Below are positions 46,006-54,912 of a stretch of 64,000 bases of DNA, one piece after another (the first letter of the stretch is position 1; the number at the start of each line of letters is the position of its first letter). The position numbers and the translations under genes were made by a program. This DNA is from Sphingobacterium corticibacter. GTDB lineage: Bacteria; Bacteroidota; Bacteroidia; Sphingobacteriales; Sphingobacteriaceae. The notes beneath the pieces were generated by a model that searched no databases, had not been told where the DNA came from, and was given only the letters and a program-made list of their open reading frames with translations. The DNA lies in assembly GCF_003076635.1 (NCBI RefSeq), contig NZ_QDKG01000001.1, positions 558,001 to 622,000 on the forward strand, in the 5' to 3' direction.

Positions 46006-46908
46006 ATGAAAAACATTCTCCTATCCGGTGGGACCGGTTTTGTCGGTACTCAGTTGGTGAACCATCTTTTAAGCACATTTCACGATGTTCAGATTACGGT
46101 GCTAATTCGTGATGAAAAAGATCGGCAGGAGCGATCGCGCGTTCGTTATTGTATATGGAATGTGAAAGAGGATTATATTTCTTCTGATGTGCCTAAAGAT
46201 ATTGATACCATCATCCATCTGGCAGGTGCTAGTATTGCCGAGAAGCGTTGGACGAAAGAACGTAAGAAAGTGCTTTTAGAAAGTCGTATGCAGAGCACCA
46301 AATTATTAGTTGACTGGGTCAAAACAAGAGGAAAGCAAGTGAATACCTTTGTATCGGCCTCGGCAATTGGTTGGTATGGTGAAGCTACTACGGATCGCGC
46401 TTTCGTCGAAGAAGATCCGGCGGCGAATGATTTCCTAGCGCATGTGTGTGCAAAATGGGAAGCGGCAGCTCAGCCTTTAGTTGCCACCAATGTGCGAACA
46501 GTCTGGATTCGTACGGGCTTGGTGCTGCATCCAGATGGTGGCATGTGGAAAGAAATGAAGAAAGCATTTGCTTTTCGTGTAGCGCCACGATTTGGTAGTG
46601 GTAAACAAGTTTTTAGCTGGATTAGTATTGATGATTTACTTCGTCTGTATACGTTTGCAGCAGTAACTCCTACAATAGCAGGTGCGCTCAATGCGGTAGC
46701 GTTAAAACCCGAACAGCAAGCCATCTTGACCAAAAAACTACTGAAAAAGACTTCAAGCTTTGCAATTGGTATGCCGATCCCCGCATTGGCACTTAAAATT
46801 GGATTAGGTGAGTTGTCGCAAGAGTTATTGAAGCATGCTCCTGTTTCTTCGAAGAAAGTAGAAGATGCTGGTTTTACGTTTCTTCATCCAACGCTAGACG
46901 ATTTATAG
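46006..46908 (+). CDS. TIGR01777-family NAD(P)-binding epimerase-like protein
   Basis: 300 residues of the extended SDR superfamily. The N-terminal dinucleotide motif is GGTGFVG (8-14). The family block IIHLAGASIAEKRWTKERK follows, then SASAIGWYG with the SDR Tyr, WIRTGLVLHPDGG and the C-terminal DUF1731 domain with FGSGKQVFSWISIDDLLRLY. This family (E. coli YfcH, plant GC1/AtSulA) has no firm substrate. It is a single gene, convergent with the YiiX-like gene 29 bp away. Confidence 0.93.
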   Translation: MKNILLSGGTGFVGTQLVNHLLSTFHDVQITVLIRDEKDRQERSRVRYCIWNVKEDYISSDVPKDIDTIIHLAGASIAEKRWTKERKKVLLESRMQSTKLLVDWVKTRGKQVNTFVSASAIGWYGEATTDRAFVEEDPAANDFLAHVCAKWEAAAQPLVATNVRTVWIRTGLVLHPDGGMWKEMKKAFAFRVAPRFGSGKQVFSWISIDDLLRLYTFAAVTPTIAGALNAVALKPEQQAILTKKLLKKTSSFAIGMPIPALALKIGLGELSQELLKHAPVSSKKVEDAGFTFLHPTLDDL

Positions 46909-46937
46909 AGCGTTTTCTGATAAGCTGCAGGCGCTTA

Positions 46938-47612
46938 CTACCATTGTCCCACATGTTCCAGCTTGTCGCTAGCGGCAAGTCCATTGGGGTTGCAACCGGG
47001 TAATCCCTCTGGTACTTCCAGATTCATTTTATGGTAATAACCTTTCCAAAACGTATCCGTTTGTCGTGTAGCAGGATCAATGAAGGTCATAGGTTCTAGC
47101 GTAAAAATTTGATCGTCACGGAAAATCCGCTCTACAAAATCCGAACAATATAAGCTATCGTCATTTAGTATGTACGAGAAATTGTAGGGGAGACCCAACC
47201 ATTTTTTAGCTTGCGAAAGCGCATTGGGGATGGCAAACTGATAATCAGATTTTAAGCGGTAAATCGCATAATGCGGATTGTCAGATGTGTTGTTGGCTAA
47301 ATATTCCGACAAGGGCTCTCGTATAGTTCCAGTTTTGGTATTTGCATGTAGTATAAAAATAGAATCTCGCGAGATCTCTATCATGGCTACATGATCAAAA
47401 GCGGTATTTGCGGTGGTTTGTGTGACGCGATCAATAGCTCCCGACAGATTAAGCGTCGACGCACCGACAAATAGTAAATCACCATTTTGCAAAAGGATAT
47501 CAGGCGCTTGAGGAATGGTTTTCGATTGTCCAAACGTCGTAGATATCGTAATTAGAAACAATAATGCATTCAAGAGAATAAAGTGTAGTCGACGTTTGCC
47601 TATATTACCCAT
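46938..47612 (-). CDS. YiiX/YebB-like NlpC/P60-superfamily cysteine hydrolase, exported
   Basis: 224 residues from the Met giving MGNIGKRRLHF. Eight upstream codons are possible but add nothing. A signal peptide is cleaved near TTFGQ. It has the permuted papain-like (peptidase C92) fold: ILLQNGDLLFV, catalytic His in FDHVAMIE, catalytic Cys in LYCSDFVERIF, and the family block KKWLGLPYNF. It probably acts on peptidoglycan, lipid or small-amide substrates in the periplasm; substrate unknown. It is a single gene. Confidence 0.88.
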   Translation of the reverse strand: MGNIGKRRLHFILLNALLFLITISTTFGQSKTIPQAPDILLQNGDLLFVGASTLNLSGAIDRVTQTTANTAFDHVAMIEISRDSIFILHANTKTGTIREPLSEYLANNTSDNPHYAIYRLKSDYQFAIPNALSQAKKWLGLPYNFSYILNDDSLYCSDFVERIFRDDQIFTLEPMTFIDPATRQTDTFWKGYYHKMNLEVPEGLPGCNPNGLAASDKLEHVGQW

Positions 47613-47924
47613 GCCCAAATATCGGTATTTACACACAGATAATTATAGGTTGCCGCAGTATAGTTCCTCAAGTGTACAGGGATATCATGCAAATAACGAA
47701 ATGCCATAAAGCAAAGAGAGGTGACCGCGGGGCGATCACCTTCTTTTATAGTTGGTGTGATAGTGTCTGTTAAGAGGCGCGAAATAAGTGCTATGACTTC
47801 TTAAGCTCAGTCCCACAGTTGCAACAAGCATGCCAAGATGTATTTTTCCAGAATATTAACGAGATTACCTGAAGTTATCATTCCATTACCAGGTTTTTTT
47901 TAATGCAGTGATCAAATCACACAT

Positions 47925-47991
47925 AAAAAAAGACTTTCAACCGGGGAGGCTGAAAGTCTTTAAACTAACCAATTATTAACCTAAAATTATG
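47925..47991 (-). ncRNA. Dispersed hairpin element, copy C: candidate ~65-nt small RNA with terminator
   Basis: The stem AAAGACTTTCAACC/GGCTGAAAGTCTTT (47929-47942 with 47948-47961), loop GGGGA. The single A-C mismatch on the plus strand is G-U on the minus strand. The A-run on the left gives a U-tract on the minus strand. The conserved tract CTAACCAATTATTAACCTAA (47965-47984) follows. A minus-strand promoter lies immediately upstream (47998-48029), so a leftward RNA of about 65 nt ending in the hairpin is plausible. Transcription is inferred. Confidence 0.45.
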
Positions 47992-47997
47992 AATGCA

Positions 47998-48029
47998 CAA
48001 AGGTACATAATATAGGTCTAAACATCAAT
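47998..48029 (-). promoter_or_regulatory. Promoter-like signal for hairpin element copy C
   Basis: Read on the minus strand: ATTG (48029-48026), 20 bp, then TACCTTTG (48005-47998). The -7 element is a full match to TAnnTTTG; the -33 differs in one base. The predicted start is near 47991. Confidence 0.45.
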
Positions 48030-48175
48030 TATTTTTTACTTTTATTTTAATTGTTGCTAACTAAATAGTTTTAGCTAAGCGTGTTTAAACATTTTTTATA
48101 GGGGAAATTATCGGTTTTTCAGCCTTCTCCCCACCGTGGAATCTATTATGTCGGCATAATAGTGGCTGTAGTTAT

Positions 48176-49342
48176 TTACTCCTGTGTAGCGTGTCTTTCC
48201 AGTTGTGTCTCGGCCATATCATTATTCACTATAAATGAAAAACGATCCACACATTCTGGTTCCTCGTTGCTATCGTGTGCTCCAGTCAAAGCAAAATAGG
48301 ATCCGGAGATTTTTAAATCATTATTCTCAAGTGATCTCTGGATATTAAGTGCCAGAAATCCGAATCGGTTATCACAATAATTTTCTAAGGTCACTTTTCC
48401 ATACTTTGCAGTGAGGGGAGAGACGGTCGAATCAGTCTTCGTAGCCACTTGGTGCAGGTCGGCATAGCCTCCAGCTCCAGCCACGATATACGGCACATCC
48501 TTATTGGGATAATGCTTTACAAACCGTTGATAATTATGGACATGCCCGCTAAACACCGCATCAGGTAGGATGTCGATTTCTTCAAAGGCTTCATCCAACA
48601 GCTCGATCATGGGTGTGCTAGAGCCATGGTTGCTATCGGCAGAGTATGGCGCATGATGCAAGCAGATCAGCAATGCTTGCTTTTCGGGATGCGCTTTGGC
48701 TCGTTTAAGTTCTTCCTTAAACCACGCTTTTTGAGTAGCGTCAATCATTCCATGTTTGTTGATGTTTCCATACAAACCAATGATTCGTGCCAATGGAGTT
48801 TCCAAAGTCCAATACACATGTGGTTGTGTGCCTGTTAGTCTTTTGCTGTTTTGTCCGAAACGGATCGGCATCCGTTCTTTACTGCAAAATACATGTGTAA
48901 ATGCATCTAGACTCTCATAGGGTTCGGCCATTGGATTAATATCGCCGTCATGATTGCCTGGTATCGCAAAAATAGGGGCTTCGTAAGCTTCATAGTGGGA
49001 CAAAAACTGATGATGATATTCGGAAGCTTCGCCATGATTGTATACCACATCGCCCAAATGATACAGAAAGGCGGGAGATTCTTCGCTCTCCGTACGATGC
49101 CTATTAATGCTTGCTGCCAATACCGACTGGAAAGGAGAATGTCTAGCGCTACCGGTATCGCCGACCAAGTGAAATGTCATCGAATCCGTCACTTTTTCTA
49201 ATTGCTCATCTGTCAGCAATTTGCCTAATACCAAATTGTAAGGATAATTCCCAGATGGTGCAGGTAAAGGCTTAAAAGCATGTGCATCATCGACGATTCT
49301 GTTAAGAGATACGGGTGTAGTATATTTTGTTGATTTCGACAT
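48176..49342 (-). CDS. Calcineurin-like metallophosphoesterase
   Basis: 388 residues, cytoplasmic (no signal peptide). The metallophosphoesterase motifs are in order: GDTGSAR (in place of GDxHG), LGDVVYNHGE (GDxxD/N type), PGNHDGD (GNHD/E), LHHAPYS and SGHVHNYQR (GHxH). It hydrolyses phosphomonoesters or diesters with two metal ions; the substrate is unknown. Near the C-terminus VDRFSFIV closes the fold. It is a single gene; hairpin element copy D lies 55 bp upstream of the start. Confidence 0.92.
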   Translation of the reverse strand: MSKSTKYTTPVSLNRIVDDAHAFKPLPAPSGNYPYNLVLGKLLTDEQLEKVTDSMTFHLVGDTGSARHSPFQSVLAASINRHRTESEESPAFLYHLGDVVYNHGEASEYHHQFLSHYEAYEAPIFAIPGNHDGDINPMAEPYESLDAFTHVFCSKERMPIRFGQNSKRLTGTQPHVYWTLETPLARIIGLYGNINKHGMIDATQKAWFKEELKRAKAHPEKQALLICLHHAPYSADSNHGSSTPMIELLDEAFEEIDILPDAVFSGHVHNYQRFVKHYPNKDVPYIVAGAGGYADLHQVATKTDSTVSPLTAKYGKVTLENYCDNRFGFLALNIQRSLENNDLKISGSYFALTGAHDSNEEPECVDRFSFIVNNDMAETQLERHATQE

Positions 49343-49391
49343 AGTGACCAGTTTGTTCTTCGCCTTTTAAGATATGTATATCTGATGTTAT

Positions 49392-49457
49392 AAAAGAAAG
49401 ATTTTCAAACGGGGAGAATGAAAATCTTTACTAACCAATTATAAACCTAAATTTTGA
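49392..49457 (-). ncRNA. Dispersed hairpin element, copy D: candidate small RNA or leader
   Basis: The stem AAAGATTTTCA/TGAAAATCTTT (49397-49407 with 49419-49429), a loop containing GGGGA, then ACTAACCAATTATAAACCTA. A -7-like TACATTTG (minus strand, 49463-49470) lies at nearly the same distance from the conserved tract as in copy C. It lies 55 bp upstream of the metallophosphoesterase gene, so it could be a free RNA or part of that gene's 5' leader. Confidence 0.4.
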
Positions 49458-49860
49458 TAGTACAAATGTACGTTACATATAGGTGCGTACGTTATTTTCT
49501 GTGTTAAATAATTGTGAAATATTTTTGTGTACAATTTTCCTTATGAAGTGCCACTATATCAGTTATCTAATTAGATTTTAGAGGTAAGTGCCTAAAAATT
49601 ACTATATAATTAATATGTTGACAAGCTTGCTTGTTTGAATTTATTTTCACTTAAATGATATTTTATTAATTATTTATTACTAGCTTGCTCTTCATTGGGG
49701 TATGTGCCAGATTTATGTATAGGGAGAGTTTGCTTATAGGGATGGCTAACATTCCGCAAATGTATCGTGACATAAGAAAAGCACAGACGCTTCGGGTAAA
49801 GAAGTCATTAGTGTCACATTTTGCAATTTTGTGTACGAACTGAAGGAGATACGCGATTAA

Positions 49861-50047
49861 CCAAATACGGAACCAAGCTCAGAATTACTGAGAATTAATC
49901 TTTACTTAGAACAACAGTTCGAGATTTTTTAAGAACAGACAGCAGACAGATCGTGATGTATTTATAGATATCCTGCTGGAAAAAATGACCTACAATGCCT
50001 ACGATAAATATTCTATTTTGTATTATCCTGATGTGGGGGCAGGATAG
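49861..50047 (+). pseudogene. Possible frameshifted gene remnant
   Basis: Two overlapping short frames would join across a frameshift near 49931. The first ends LLRINLYLEQQFEIF; the second runs from KNRQQTDRDVFIDILLEK to YSILYYPDVGAG before a stop. The composition is protein-like and continuous in style, but no family is recognised. The low confidence reflects the short length. Confidence 0.25.
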
Positions 50048-50147
50048 CTAACCAAATTCAGAGTACACTTATCGATACGTAACTGTTCGATAACGTTATG
50101 GATTTGGCGGGTATCTTTTTATCGATTTTTAATGAATTGCAGCAGAT

Positions 50148-50182
50148 AAAAAAACGGTGCAAAGTTCAAAACTTTGCACCGT
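50148..50182 (-). terminator. Rho-independent terminator of fabH
   Basis: A 13-bp stem ACGGTGCAAAGTT/AACTTTGCACCGT (50154-50166 with 50170-50182), with an A-run on the left that is a U-run on the minus strand. It lies 50 bp after the fabH stop. Confidence 0.92.
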
Positions 50183-50232
50183 TCCTGTTTAAAACCATTC
50201 CACTATTTAATGGCTAGTGTTTAATATTCAGG

Positions 50233-51225
50233 TTACTCAATCATCCAGCGGAGCAAACTTGCCCCCCAAGAGAATCCAGCACCAAAAGCAGTGAGCATCA
50301 CCAAATCACCTTTATTCAATTTCTTTACGTTTTCCCAAATACAGAGTGGGATAGTAGCTGCAATGGTATTTCCTAGATACTCAATGTTAGAAAGCGTCTT
50401 GCCTTCTTCGATATTGATTTCTTTACCTACTGCGTCAATGATGCGTTTATTGGCTTGGTGTGGTACTAGCCAGCGCACATCTTCGACGGTTAGATTATTT
50501 CTGCTCAACACATGCTTGCAGGCATCGCTCATAGACTGAATCGCTTGCTTAAATACTACTTTGCCGTCTTGACGAATGTATTTTCTTTCGTTTTCAACGA
50601 TTACATCGCCGTTAAACGGATACAATGAACCACCAGCTTCAATATTCAAATATTCTTTACCAATACCATTGCTTTGCAAGAACGCATCCATAATACCTTC
50701 TTCTTGCGTAGGTTCTAGCCAGACGACACCAGCGCCATCTCCAAAAAGGATATTGGTAGATCTATCTTCAATATTTACGAAAGAACTGATATTGTCTGCA
50801 CCTACAACAACGACATTGCGGTAGCGATTCGTTTCAACTAGTGAAGCCCCTAAATCTAACGCATAGAGGAAGCCAGAACAGGCTGCATTTACGTCGAATG
50901 CCCAAATATTAGTAAGCCCCAATTTTTCAGCAATTAAGTTGGCGGTTGCGGGCATTAACATATCGGGTGTAGAGGTAGCGACCAATATCGCATCAATATC
51001 CGAGATATTGCGCTTGTACTCTGCCACCATATTACGTATAGCAGCCACGGCCATATCCGAAGTAGCCAGATCTTTATCTAAGATGCGTCGTTCTTTGATT
51101 CCAGTACGTTTTACAATCCATTCGTCGGAGGTAGCACACGCTTGCTCCAAATCATGATTTGTTCTTACTTGTTGGGGAAGGTAACCACCTATCGCTGTGA
51201 TCGAAGCGTATTGTCTATTGTACAT
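50233..51225 (-). CDS. fabH: 3-oxoacyl-ACP synthase III (FabH)
   Basis: 330 residues from MYNRQYASITAIGGYLP (three more codons possible). The thiolase-fold catalytic triad is Cys116 in FDVNAACSGFLYAL, His in VPHQANKRI and Asn in LGNTIAATIPL. It condenses acetyl-CoA, or in Bacteroidota branched acyl-CoA primers, with malonyl-ACP to start fatty acid synthesis. It is isolated from other fab genes and has its own terminator. A -7 match TATTTTTG (minus strand, 51358-51365) is about 135 bp upstream. Bacteroidota often hold more than one FabH; which copy this is cannot be told. Confidence 0.94.
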   Translation of the reverse strand: MYNRQYASITAIGGYLPQQVRTNHDLEQACATSDEWIVKRTGIKERRILDKDLATSDMAVAAIRNMVAEYKRNISDIDAILVATSTPDMLMPATANLIAEKLGLTNIWAFDVNAACSGFLYALDLGASLVETNRYRNVVVVGADNISSFVNIEDRSTNILFGDGAGVVWLEPTQEEGIMDAFLQSNGIGKEYLNIEAGGSLYPFNGDVIVENERKYIRQDGKVVFKQAIQSMSDACKHVLSRNNLTVEDVRWLVPHQANKRIIDAVGKEINIEEGKTLSNIEYLGNTIAATIPLCIWENVKKLNKGDLVMLTAFGAGFSWGASLLRWMIE

Positions 51226-51664
51226 GCTCTGCAACTGTATCTCTCCTGTAAACGTTTATTCTTGTATAGTTATCGATTTTTGTGACGCAAATCTCTACGA
51301 TTGTCCAGTATGCGTTATCATCTCAACTATAAGGAAGTGCATACTTACTTGCCTGTGCAAAAATACATGCAAATATCGTGAAAAGTTATTGTAAATCGTA
51401 AGTTATTTTTTTCTATGTCAAATATGGTCGTATCTAACATTATGGCTTGTATACCACTGTTTTGTCCTAATTTTGTATGGTATAATGTGCGATTTGGTTA
51501 TCTAACCGACACGAACTATTACCTCAATTTGACTAATTAGCGATAGATATTGTTTGGATAAACATACCTGCTGTTCGCCAACTGGTTAAAATATTAAGGC
51601 TTGTTTTCGACGTGAGAAAACAAGCCTTATTATTTATTGGCGAATAGCAATAAAGTCTCAAAAA
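51226..51664. other. Intergenic region between fabH and the superoxide dismutase gene
   Basis: About 440 bp. It contains the candidate fabH -7 element (51358-51365) and the sod terminator (51596-51628). No ORF or repeat was noticed in the rest. Confidence 0.4.
51596..51628 (-). terminator. Terminator after the superoxide dismutase gene
   Basis: A 13-bp perfect stem AAGGCTTGTTTTC/GAAAACAAGCCTT with a 7-nt loop, 36 bp beyond the sod stop. Both flanks are A/T-rich, so it could work in both directions. Confidence 0.85.
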
Positions 51665-52342
51665 TTATTTCTTGATTGCTGCTTCGTAACGGCGACTCAC
51701 CTCAGGCCAGTTCACGATAGTCCAAAATGCGCCTAAATAATCCGCTCTTTTGTTCTGATATTTTAAGTAATAAGCATGCTCCCATACATCAATACCTAAA
51801 ATTGGAGTACCCTTTTGCTCCGCGATATCCATTAAAGGGTTATCCTGGTTTGCAGTAGAAGAAACGAATAATTTACCTTTACTATCTACAGCCAGCCAAG
51901 CCCAGCCCGATCCAAAACGATCAGCACCCGCTTTATTTAATTGCTCTTTCAATTTGTCAATTGATCCAAAGTCTTTAGTGATTGCTGCCGCCAATGCTGC
52001 GGATGGTTTAGTGTCTTTATTTGGCGTCAGAATCGTCCAAAACAACTCGTGGTTGTAGTGCCCACCAGCATTGTTACGAAGGGCAGCAGAGCCAGTTGAA
52101 ACTTTGGCAAGAATCTTTTCCAAGCTTTCTTTTTCCATGGCGGTACCTGCTACTGCTTTATTTAAGTTGGTGGTATATGCTGCGCCATGTTTCGAGTAGT
52201 GGATTTCCATCGTCTCCGCATCTACAGCACGCTCCAATGCATTGTAAGCATAAGGAAGTGGTGCTTGTTTGAATTGTGCTATGGCTGCTTGGCCCATCAC
52301 CAAGGCCGATAGTAAAAACGTCGCTTTAAAAAAATTCATCAT
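51665..52342 (-). CDS. Exported Fe/Mn superoxide dismutase
   Basis: 225 residues (224 from the second Met). Unlike cytosolic SODs it starts with a signal peptide ([20 protein letters not shown]), so it acts in the periplasm. Metal ligands: His48 in [12 protein letters not shown], His98 in [10 protein letters not shown], and the Asp and His of [13 protein letters not shown]. The second-shell Gly/Gln residues that set Fe or Mn preference cannot be judged reliably here. It protects the envelope from superoxide. It lies 60 bp after the CRP-type regulator gene on the same strand and may be co-transcribed. Confidence 0.94.
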   Translation of the reverse strand: MMNFFKATFLLSALVMGQAAIAQFKQAPLPYAYNALERAVDAETMEIHYSKHGAAYTTNLNKAVAGTAMEKESLEKILAKVSTGSAALRNNAGGHYNHELFWTILTPNKDTKPSAALAAAITKDFGSIDKLKEQLNKAGADRFGSGWAWLAVDSKGKLFVSSTANQDNPLMDIAEQKGTPILGIDVWEHAYYLKYQNKRADYLGAFWTIVNWPEVSRRYEAAIKK

Positions 52343-52402
52343 GTTCTAGTTTTTGTTTGTTATTTCAACAAATAAAGATAGGGATAGTTTTGTAGAAGAT
52401 CC

Positions 52403-52966
52403 CTAATTTCCTTTACGAATTCTGCTCAAACTTACCTGGGTAACGCCTAAATACGAAGCGATAAATTTCAAAGGAATGCGCTGTATCAGTTGCGGATGCT
52501 CGGATAGTAGGGTGTTATACCGTTGAGTAGCAGAGAGAAGCTCTCGTGATATGGCACGGCGCTCAGCTTTTAGTAATTCGTATTCTGCTAACTTTCTGCC
52601 CCAGTTGGCCCAGTGAATATCTTGATGGTAAAGATTCTTTAAATCTGCCTTGGCAACTTGGTAGAGCTCACAATCTTCGATCAGCGCGATGTTTTCATAA
52701 CTCGGTATATCCATCACATAGCTCGCCATCGATAGTACCGCTTCGCCTTCCTGACCAAACCAGAACGTAATCTCGCCCTTTTCAGTTTCGGCGTATGCGC
52801 GCACCACTCCGCGTTTGATCAAATAGAGAAAAGGCTCTTGTCGATCTGCTCGCATCAGGATATGTCCTTTTTTGAGCTTGATCAAACTGATCTTCTCTTC
52901 TAGTCGTGCGACAGAGTCGTGCGGCAAAGGATGGATCTTTTCCAATAATAGTGTCAGGCTACTCAT
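52403..52966 (-). CDS. Crp/Fnr-family transcriptional regulator
   Basis: 187 residues. The N-terminal cyclic-nucleotide-binding-like beta-barrel (about 20-110, IKLKKGHILMRADRQ, FLYLIKRGVVRAYAE) lacks Fnr-type cysteines. A dimer helix and a short C-terminal HTH (PLKFIASYLGVTQVSLSRIR) follow. This short form is very common in Bacteroidota and its effector is usually unknown. It starts 11 bp after the MscS-type channel gene and is followed by sod, suggesting one leftward unit linked to osmotic or oxidative stress. Confidence 0.92.
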   Translation of the reverse strand: MSSLTLLLEKIHPLPHDSVARLEEKISLIKLKKGHILMRADRQEPFLYLIKRGVVRAYAETEKGEITFWFGQEGEAVLSMASYVMDIPSYENIALIEDCELYQVAKADLKNLYHQDIHWANWGRKLAEYELLKAERRAISRELLSATQRYNTLLSEHPQLIQRIPLKFIASYLGVTQVSLSRIRKGN

Positions 52967-52977
52967 GTGGATATGAA

Positions 52978-54825
52978 TTAGTGAAGCTTGTCGTCAGATT
53001 TGGTACTAAAACCGTCCGGTATATCGCGTTTATTCCCGTCTCTTATTGCATTATAGTGCGGTGAAAGCAATTCAATATCAGCTTCGTGAAATACATCCGT
53101 CAAACTTTTGTGCAATTCCGAATAAATCTGCGCTTGTTTATTTGGGTGTTTGGTGTAGGCATTGATTTGGTACGTGATGTAAAAATCATCCAAACTATTC
53201 TGCAAGACAAATGGAGCGGGTTCCGTCTCGATAAATTCTACTCGTAGTGCAGCTTTTTTAGCTAGTTCGTGTACTATCTGCCAACGCGTTTCGTAAGACA
53301 TCGTCAAGTTGGTATGTATAATCAAGCCCTTTTCTTGCGAATCTGCACTGTAGTTGATTGTGTGGCTGTTCATTACCTGTGAATTTGGTACAGAAATAAC
53401 CTCATTTTTGGTCGTGCGAATACGCGTGACAAGTAAGGATTTTTCGATGATATCACCACTAAGATCGCCAATTTTTACGCGATCGCCCAGCGAGAATGAT
53501 CGCATATACGTAAGCACCAATCCGGCGACAATGTTTCCTAATGCACCAGCGGAGCTGAATGTGAAAAGCACACCAATAAAAACCGATACGCCCTTGAAAA
53601 TCGAGGAATCTGATCCCGGTAAATAGGGGAAGATCACAATCATCAGAAAAGCTAATAGCAATACGCGTAAAATATGATAGGTAGGCAATGCCCAATCTGG
53701 AAAAAAACCAGGGATATGCAGTGCACCGGTACGCAATTCGCCAGCAAAGAACTTTAATATTTTGAGTGCATAGCGAAACACCACACATATTACAATAATC
53801 GTAATGAGATTGGGGAAATACGCCACGATCGAAGCGCCCATATCCCGCAGCGGATTCAGAAAATAACCGAGCAATACCGGCGTGTAACCGCGCGTGCTCG
53901 GAAATAAATTGAGCATCATCGGCAGAGCCAAATAGATCGCCGTAAGAATCAACATCCATTTCACAGCCGTGATGATGATCCACAAAATGCGGACTTGTCG
54001 TGCAGGAGATATCAGCTGATAGCCACGGACTTGAACGCCTTGTATTCTTTTCCCGCGATTCACGATTAGCTTCCGTCGCGTCCAAGTCGCTAATCGGCTC
54101 ATACCGATCACGAGTAACGACAATACCGTGATGATCAGCGCGGCTCGTGATAAGGAGATCAGTAGATTTTTTAGACTCGTCTCTTCCCGGTGCTTAATGA
54201 TGCTGGCTTTGATTTCTTGCAATTTTATCGCCGCTAACGAAGCGATATCAATATTCGTCCACAACGCATCTTGATCATTGAAGCTAATAATCATCTGGTC
54301 ATTCCAGGCAATGATCCAATTGTTTTCATTTTCCCAAGCGCGCAATGAGTCGACTTGAAAATCGAGATTGGCGGCCAGATTTCGAATGCGTTCTTCAATC
54401 GCCATCGCGCGATCTTTGGCGGTGTAACTACCTAAGCTGGTGTATATCCTAAATATAGTATCTCTAAACGGGATGACCGGTACACCATCGTTAAGCAGCT
54501 TGAGCGAATCCACCTTTTGCTTTCTGCGAGCCAATAAAATGGAATCCCGACTTTGCAGCACGCGCAATTCTGCTACCAAACGCTGGTTTTCTTGCCGATC
54601 GTTCAATTGCAAACTGAGCAACTGATTTTCGAGCGCCAATCGTTTTACGGAATCGCGACGTTGTTGTTCCATCAGCTGCATCAGATCCACCGAACGTTGG
54701 TTGATCGCCGTAACTGTATCAGCACGGGATTGCAGCGTATCTTGACTTGGCTGCTGTAATCCGTATGCTATCGCAAAGCAAAAAGAGAAAAGAAAGGCAA
54801 TGAAAATTTTGGTACTAGTTGTCAT
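52978..54825 (-). CDS. MscS-family mechanosensitive ion channel with periplasmic N-terminal domain
   Basis: 615 residues: signal peptide, a predicted coiled-coil periplasmic domain (about 35-215, Gln/Arg/Leu-rich), about five membrane helices, then the MscS pore helix and beta domain (SSAGALGNIVAGLVLTYMR, then SLGDRVKIGDLSGDIIEKSL and EVISVPNSQVMNSHTINYS), and the C-terminal alpha/beta domain. It releases solutes on hypo-osmotic shock. The size fits the larger MscK/YbdG-like group rather than short MscS. It is the first gene of the unit with the CRP-type regulator. Confidence 0.92.
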   Translation of the reverse strand: MTTSTKIFIAFLFSFCFAIAYGLQQPSQDTLQSRADTVTAINQRSVDLMQLMEQQRRDSVKRLALENQLLSLQLNDRQENQRLVAELRVLQSRDSILLARRKQKVDSLKLLNDGVPVIPFRDTIFRIYTSLGSYTAKDRAMAIEERIRNLAANLDFQVDSLRAWENENNWIIAWNDQMIISFNDQDALWTNIDIASLAAIKLQEIKASIIKHREETSLKNLLISLSRAALIITVLSLLVIGMSRLATWTRRKLIVNRGKRIQGVQVRGYQLISPARQVRILWIIITAVKWMLILTAIYLALPMMLNLFPSTRGYTPVLLGYFLNPLRDMGASIVAYFPNLITIIVICVVFRYALKILKFFAGELRTGALHIPGFFPDWALPTYHILRVLLLAFLMIVIFPYLPGSDSSIFKGVSVFIGVLFTFSSAGALGNIVAGLVLTYMRSFSLGDRVKIGDLSGDIIEKSLLVTRIRTTKNEVISVPNSQVMNSHTINYSADSQEKGLIIHTNLTMSYETRWQIVHELAKKAALRVEFIETEPAPFVLQNSLDDFYITYQINAYTKHPNKQAQIYSELHKSLTDVFHEADIELLSPHYNAIRDGNKRDIPDGFSTKSDDKLH

Positions 54826-54912
54826 ACAAGGTATATGCCGAATGGTGAACGCTAGATTCTGCCGTAAAAGTACAACATTTCAAACATTCGGCACAAACCT
54901 GTACTGATTTGT

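Larger units (their letters stand above)
47613..48175. other. Intergenic region with hairpin element copy C and one further hairpin
   Basis: About 560 bp. It holds copy C (47925-47991) with its own promoter-like signals (47998-48029). It also holds a hairpin at 47719-47742 (GGTGACCGC/GCGATCACC) whose single C-A mismatch becomes G-U on the minus strand. No gene is seen. Confidence 0.5.
49343..50232. other. Long intergenic region with element copy D and possible gene remnants
   Basis: About 890 bp with no intact gene. It contains copy D (49392-49457) and two short out-of-frame stretches with protein-like composition: a 33-codon frame (49742-49843) and a pair broken by a frameshift, 49861-49932 and 49931-50047. 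At the right end is the fabH terminator. The rest is AT-rich, with nothing recognised. Confidence 0.5.

Noticed and set aside
53459..54085. 208-codon open frame on the minus strand inside the MscS-type gene
   Set aside because: It overlaps the channel gene in another frame on the same strand. The channel protein has clear family motifs; this frame has none.
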